From JACVSF01 sp036702855 (GTDB taxonomy: Bacteria; Cyanobacteriota; Cyanobacteriia; Phormidesmidales; Phormidesmidaceae): a stretch of 5,868 bases of DNA. The DNA lies in NCBI GenBank assembly GCA_036702855.1, contig DATNQF010000233.1, forward strand, positions 1 through 5,868, given 5' to 3'. The notes beneath the pieces are model-generated. The model had not been told where the DNA came from, did no database searches, and saw only the letters and a program-made list of their open reading frames with translations. Shown here piece after piece: positions 5,247 to 5,868 of this stretch. Position 1 is the stretch's first letter. Every line of letters begins with the position of its first letter. Position numbers and translations under genes: made by a program.

Positions 5247-5868
5247 ATGTTGAACCCAAGCCCTGCCCTTTCCCTGAAGTCTGCTGGCCCAGTTAAATCC
5301 AATCATCCCCTGTTTGTGTTTCTACCAGGTATGGATGGCACTGGCACTTTGTATGCGTCTCAGACAAAAGGTCTCAGCCCCTACTTTGATGTTTGTTACC
5401 TGGTGATTCCGCCGGATGATGTCTCCCCTTGGAAAAGTCTGGTTCAGCAAACCGTCAATCTGATCAAAAAGGAGCGGCGAGGGCGTCCGGTTTACCTATG
5501 TGCTGAGTCCTTTGGGGCTTGCTTAGCGTTACAGGTTGTAGCCCATTCTCCAGAACTCATTGATCGCTTAATTTTGATCAATCCGGCCTCTTCTTTCAGC
5601 CGCTTGCCTTGGTTGGGTTGGGCCGCGAGTGTCGCTCCCTGGGTTTCGGCTCAGGCTTACCAACTGGGCACCTTGACCCTGCTACCCCTGCTGGCCGCGC
5701 TGCACCGCATATCCGAAGACAACCGGAGAAACTTGCTCACGGCCATGCGCTCCGTTACCCAACGCAGTGCAGCCTGGCGCATGACCTTGTTGACTCAGTT
5801 CCGTCTAGACGAGTTGCCCCTAAAGCGGTTTCACCACCCCACCTTGATCATTGTTGGCCAGTCGGATC
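5247..5868 (+). CDS. Alpha/beta hydrolase related to phytyl ester synthase hydrolase domains, N-terminal part
   Basis: From the ATG at 5247 the frame stays open for 207 codons to the window end. The oxyanion-side segment FLPGMDGTG (25-33) is followed by LVIPPDD (52-58) and the nucleophile elbow YLCAESFGACLAL (83-95). Ser88 sits in A-E-S-F-G, a variant of GXSXG with Ala at the first glycine. Then come LILINPASSF (108-117) and, at the very end, LIIVGQSD, where Asp207 is a plausible catalytic acid. The catalytic His would lie outside the window. The pattern fits cyanobacterial hydrolases similar to the N-terminal half of plant phytyl ester synthases, so an ester hydrolysis or acyl-transfer role on lipids is inferred. 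GGAG at 5242-5245 is only 1 nt from the ATG and 4 nt from a TTG that is codon 2, so the exact start is slightly uncertain. It follows the acyltransferase by 33 nt and is probably in its operon. Confidence 0.9.
   Translation, partial: MLNPSPALSLKSAGPVKSNHPLFVFLPGMDGTGTLYASQTKGLSPYFDVCYLVIPPDDVSPWKSLVQQTVNLIKKERRGRPVYLCAESFGACLALQVVAHSPELIDRLILINPASSFSRLPWLGWAASVAPWVSAQAYQLGTLTLLPLLAALHRISEDNRRNLLTAMRSVTQRSAAWRMTLLTQFRLDELPLKRFHHPTLIIVGQSD

Overview
The window looks like chromosomal DNA of a cyanobacterium. The octamer GCGATCGC (HIP1), typical of many cyanobacterial genomes, occurs seven times in 5.9 kb, where random sequence would give well under one. The protein set agrees: a cyanobacterial-style amylo-1,6-glucosidase, a thioredoxin-NHL protein, and an alpha/beta hydrolase of the type related to plant phytyl ester synthases. 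The genus cannot be fixed from the sequence. A filamentous Leptolyngbya-like organism is only an impression. No mobile element, CRISPR array, tRNA or rRNA was seen.

Layout. Positions 1-615 (minus strand) hold the N-terminal 205 residues of a thioredoxin-like protein with an active-site CINC and the beginning of an NHL-repeat domain; its C-terminus lies outside the window. Only 46 bp away, and divergent, is a 268-aa aldo/keto-reductase-like gene (662-1468) that appears to have lost three of the four catalytic residues of its superfamily. Positions 1469-1635 are regulatory: a 13-bp perfect dyad overlapping a TTGACA box, then a strong 9-bp GC-rich hairpin. They lead into a SnoaL/NTF2-like small protein (1636-2010) and, 10 nt later, a 665-aa GH133-type glycogen debranching enzyme (2021-4018). 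These two genes look co-transcribed, and the ribosome site of the second overlaps the stop codon of the first.

Positions 4019-4484 carry no convincing gene. The first half contains small hairpins and ends in a Rho-independent terminator at 4232-4261, which probably closes the debranching transcript. The second half is the leader of the next operon and contains an unusual pair of 13-bp direct repeats, each with inverted ends. That operon begins with a PlsC-type acyltransferase (4485-5213). An alpha/beta hydrolase follows (5247 to the window end, incomplete) in the same reading frame, separated by one TAG and 11 codons.

How the genes relate: the SnoaL-like/debranching pair points to storage-glycogen breakdown, with the small protein's role unknown. 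The acyltransferase/hydrolase pair points to acyl-lipid or phytol/fatty-acid ester metabolism. The thioredoxin-NHL and aldo/keto-reductase-like genes may share a compact divergent promoter but have no obvious common pathway. Nothing here is clearly a new defence or mobile system. The most unusual items are the catalytically degenerate reductase, the dyad/hairpin leader, the repeat-bearing leader at 4380-4435, and the in-frame acyltransferase-hydrolase arrangement.
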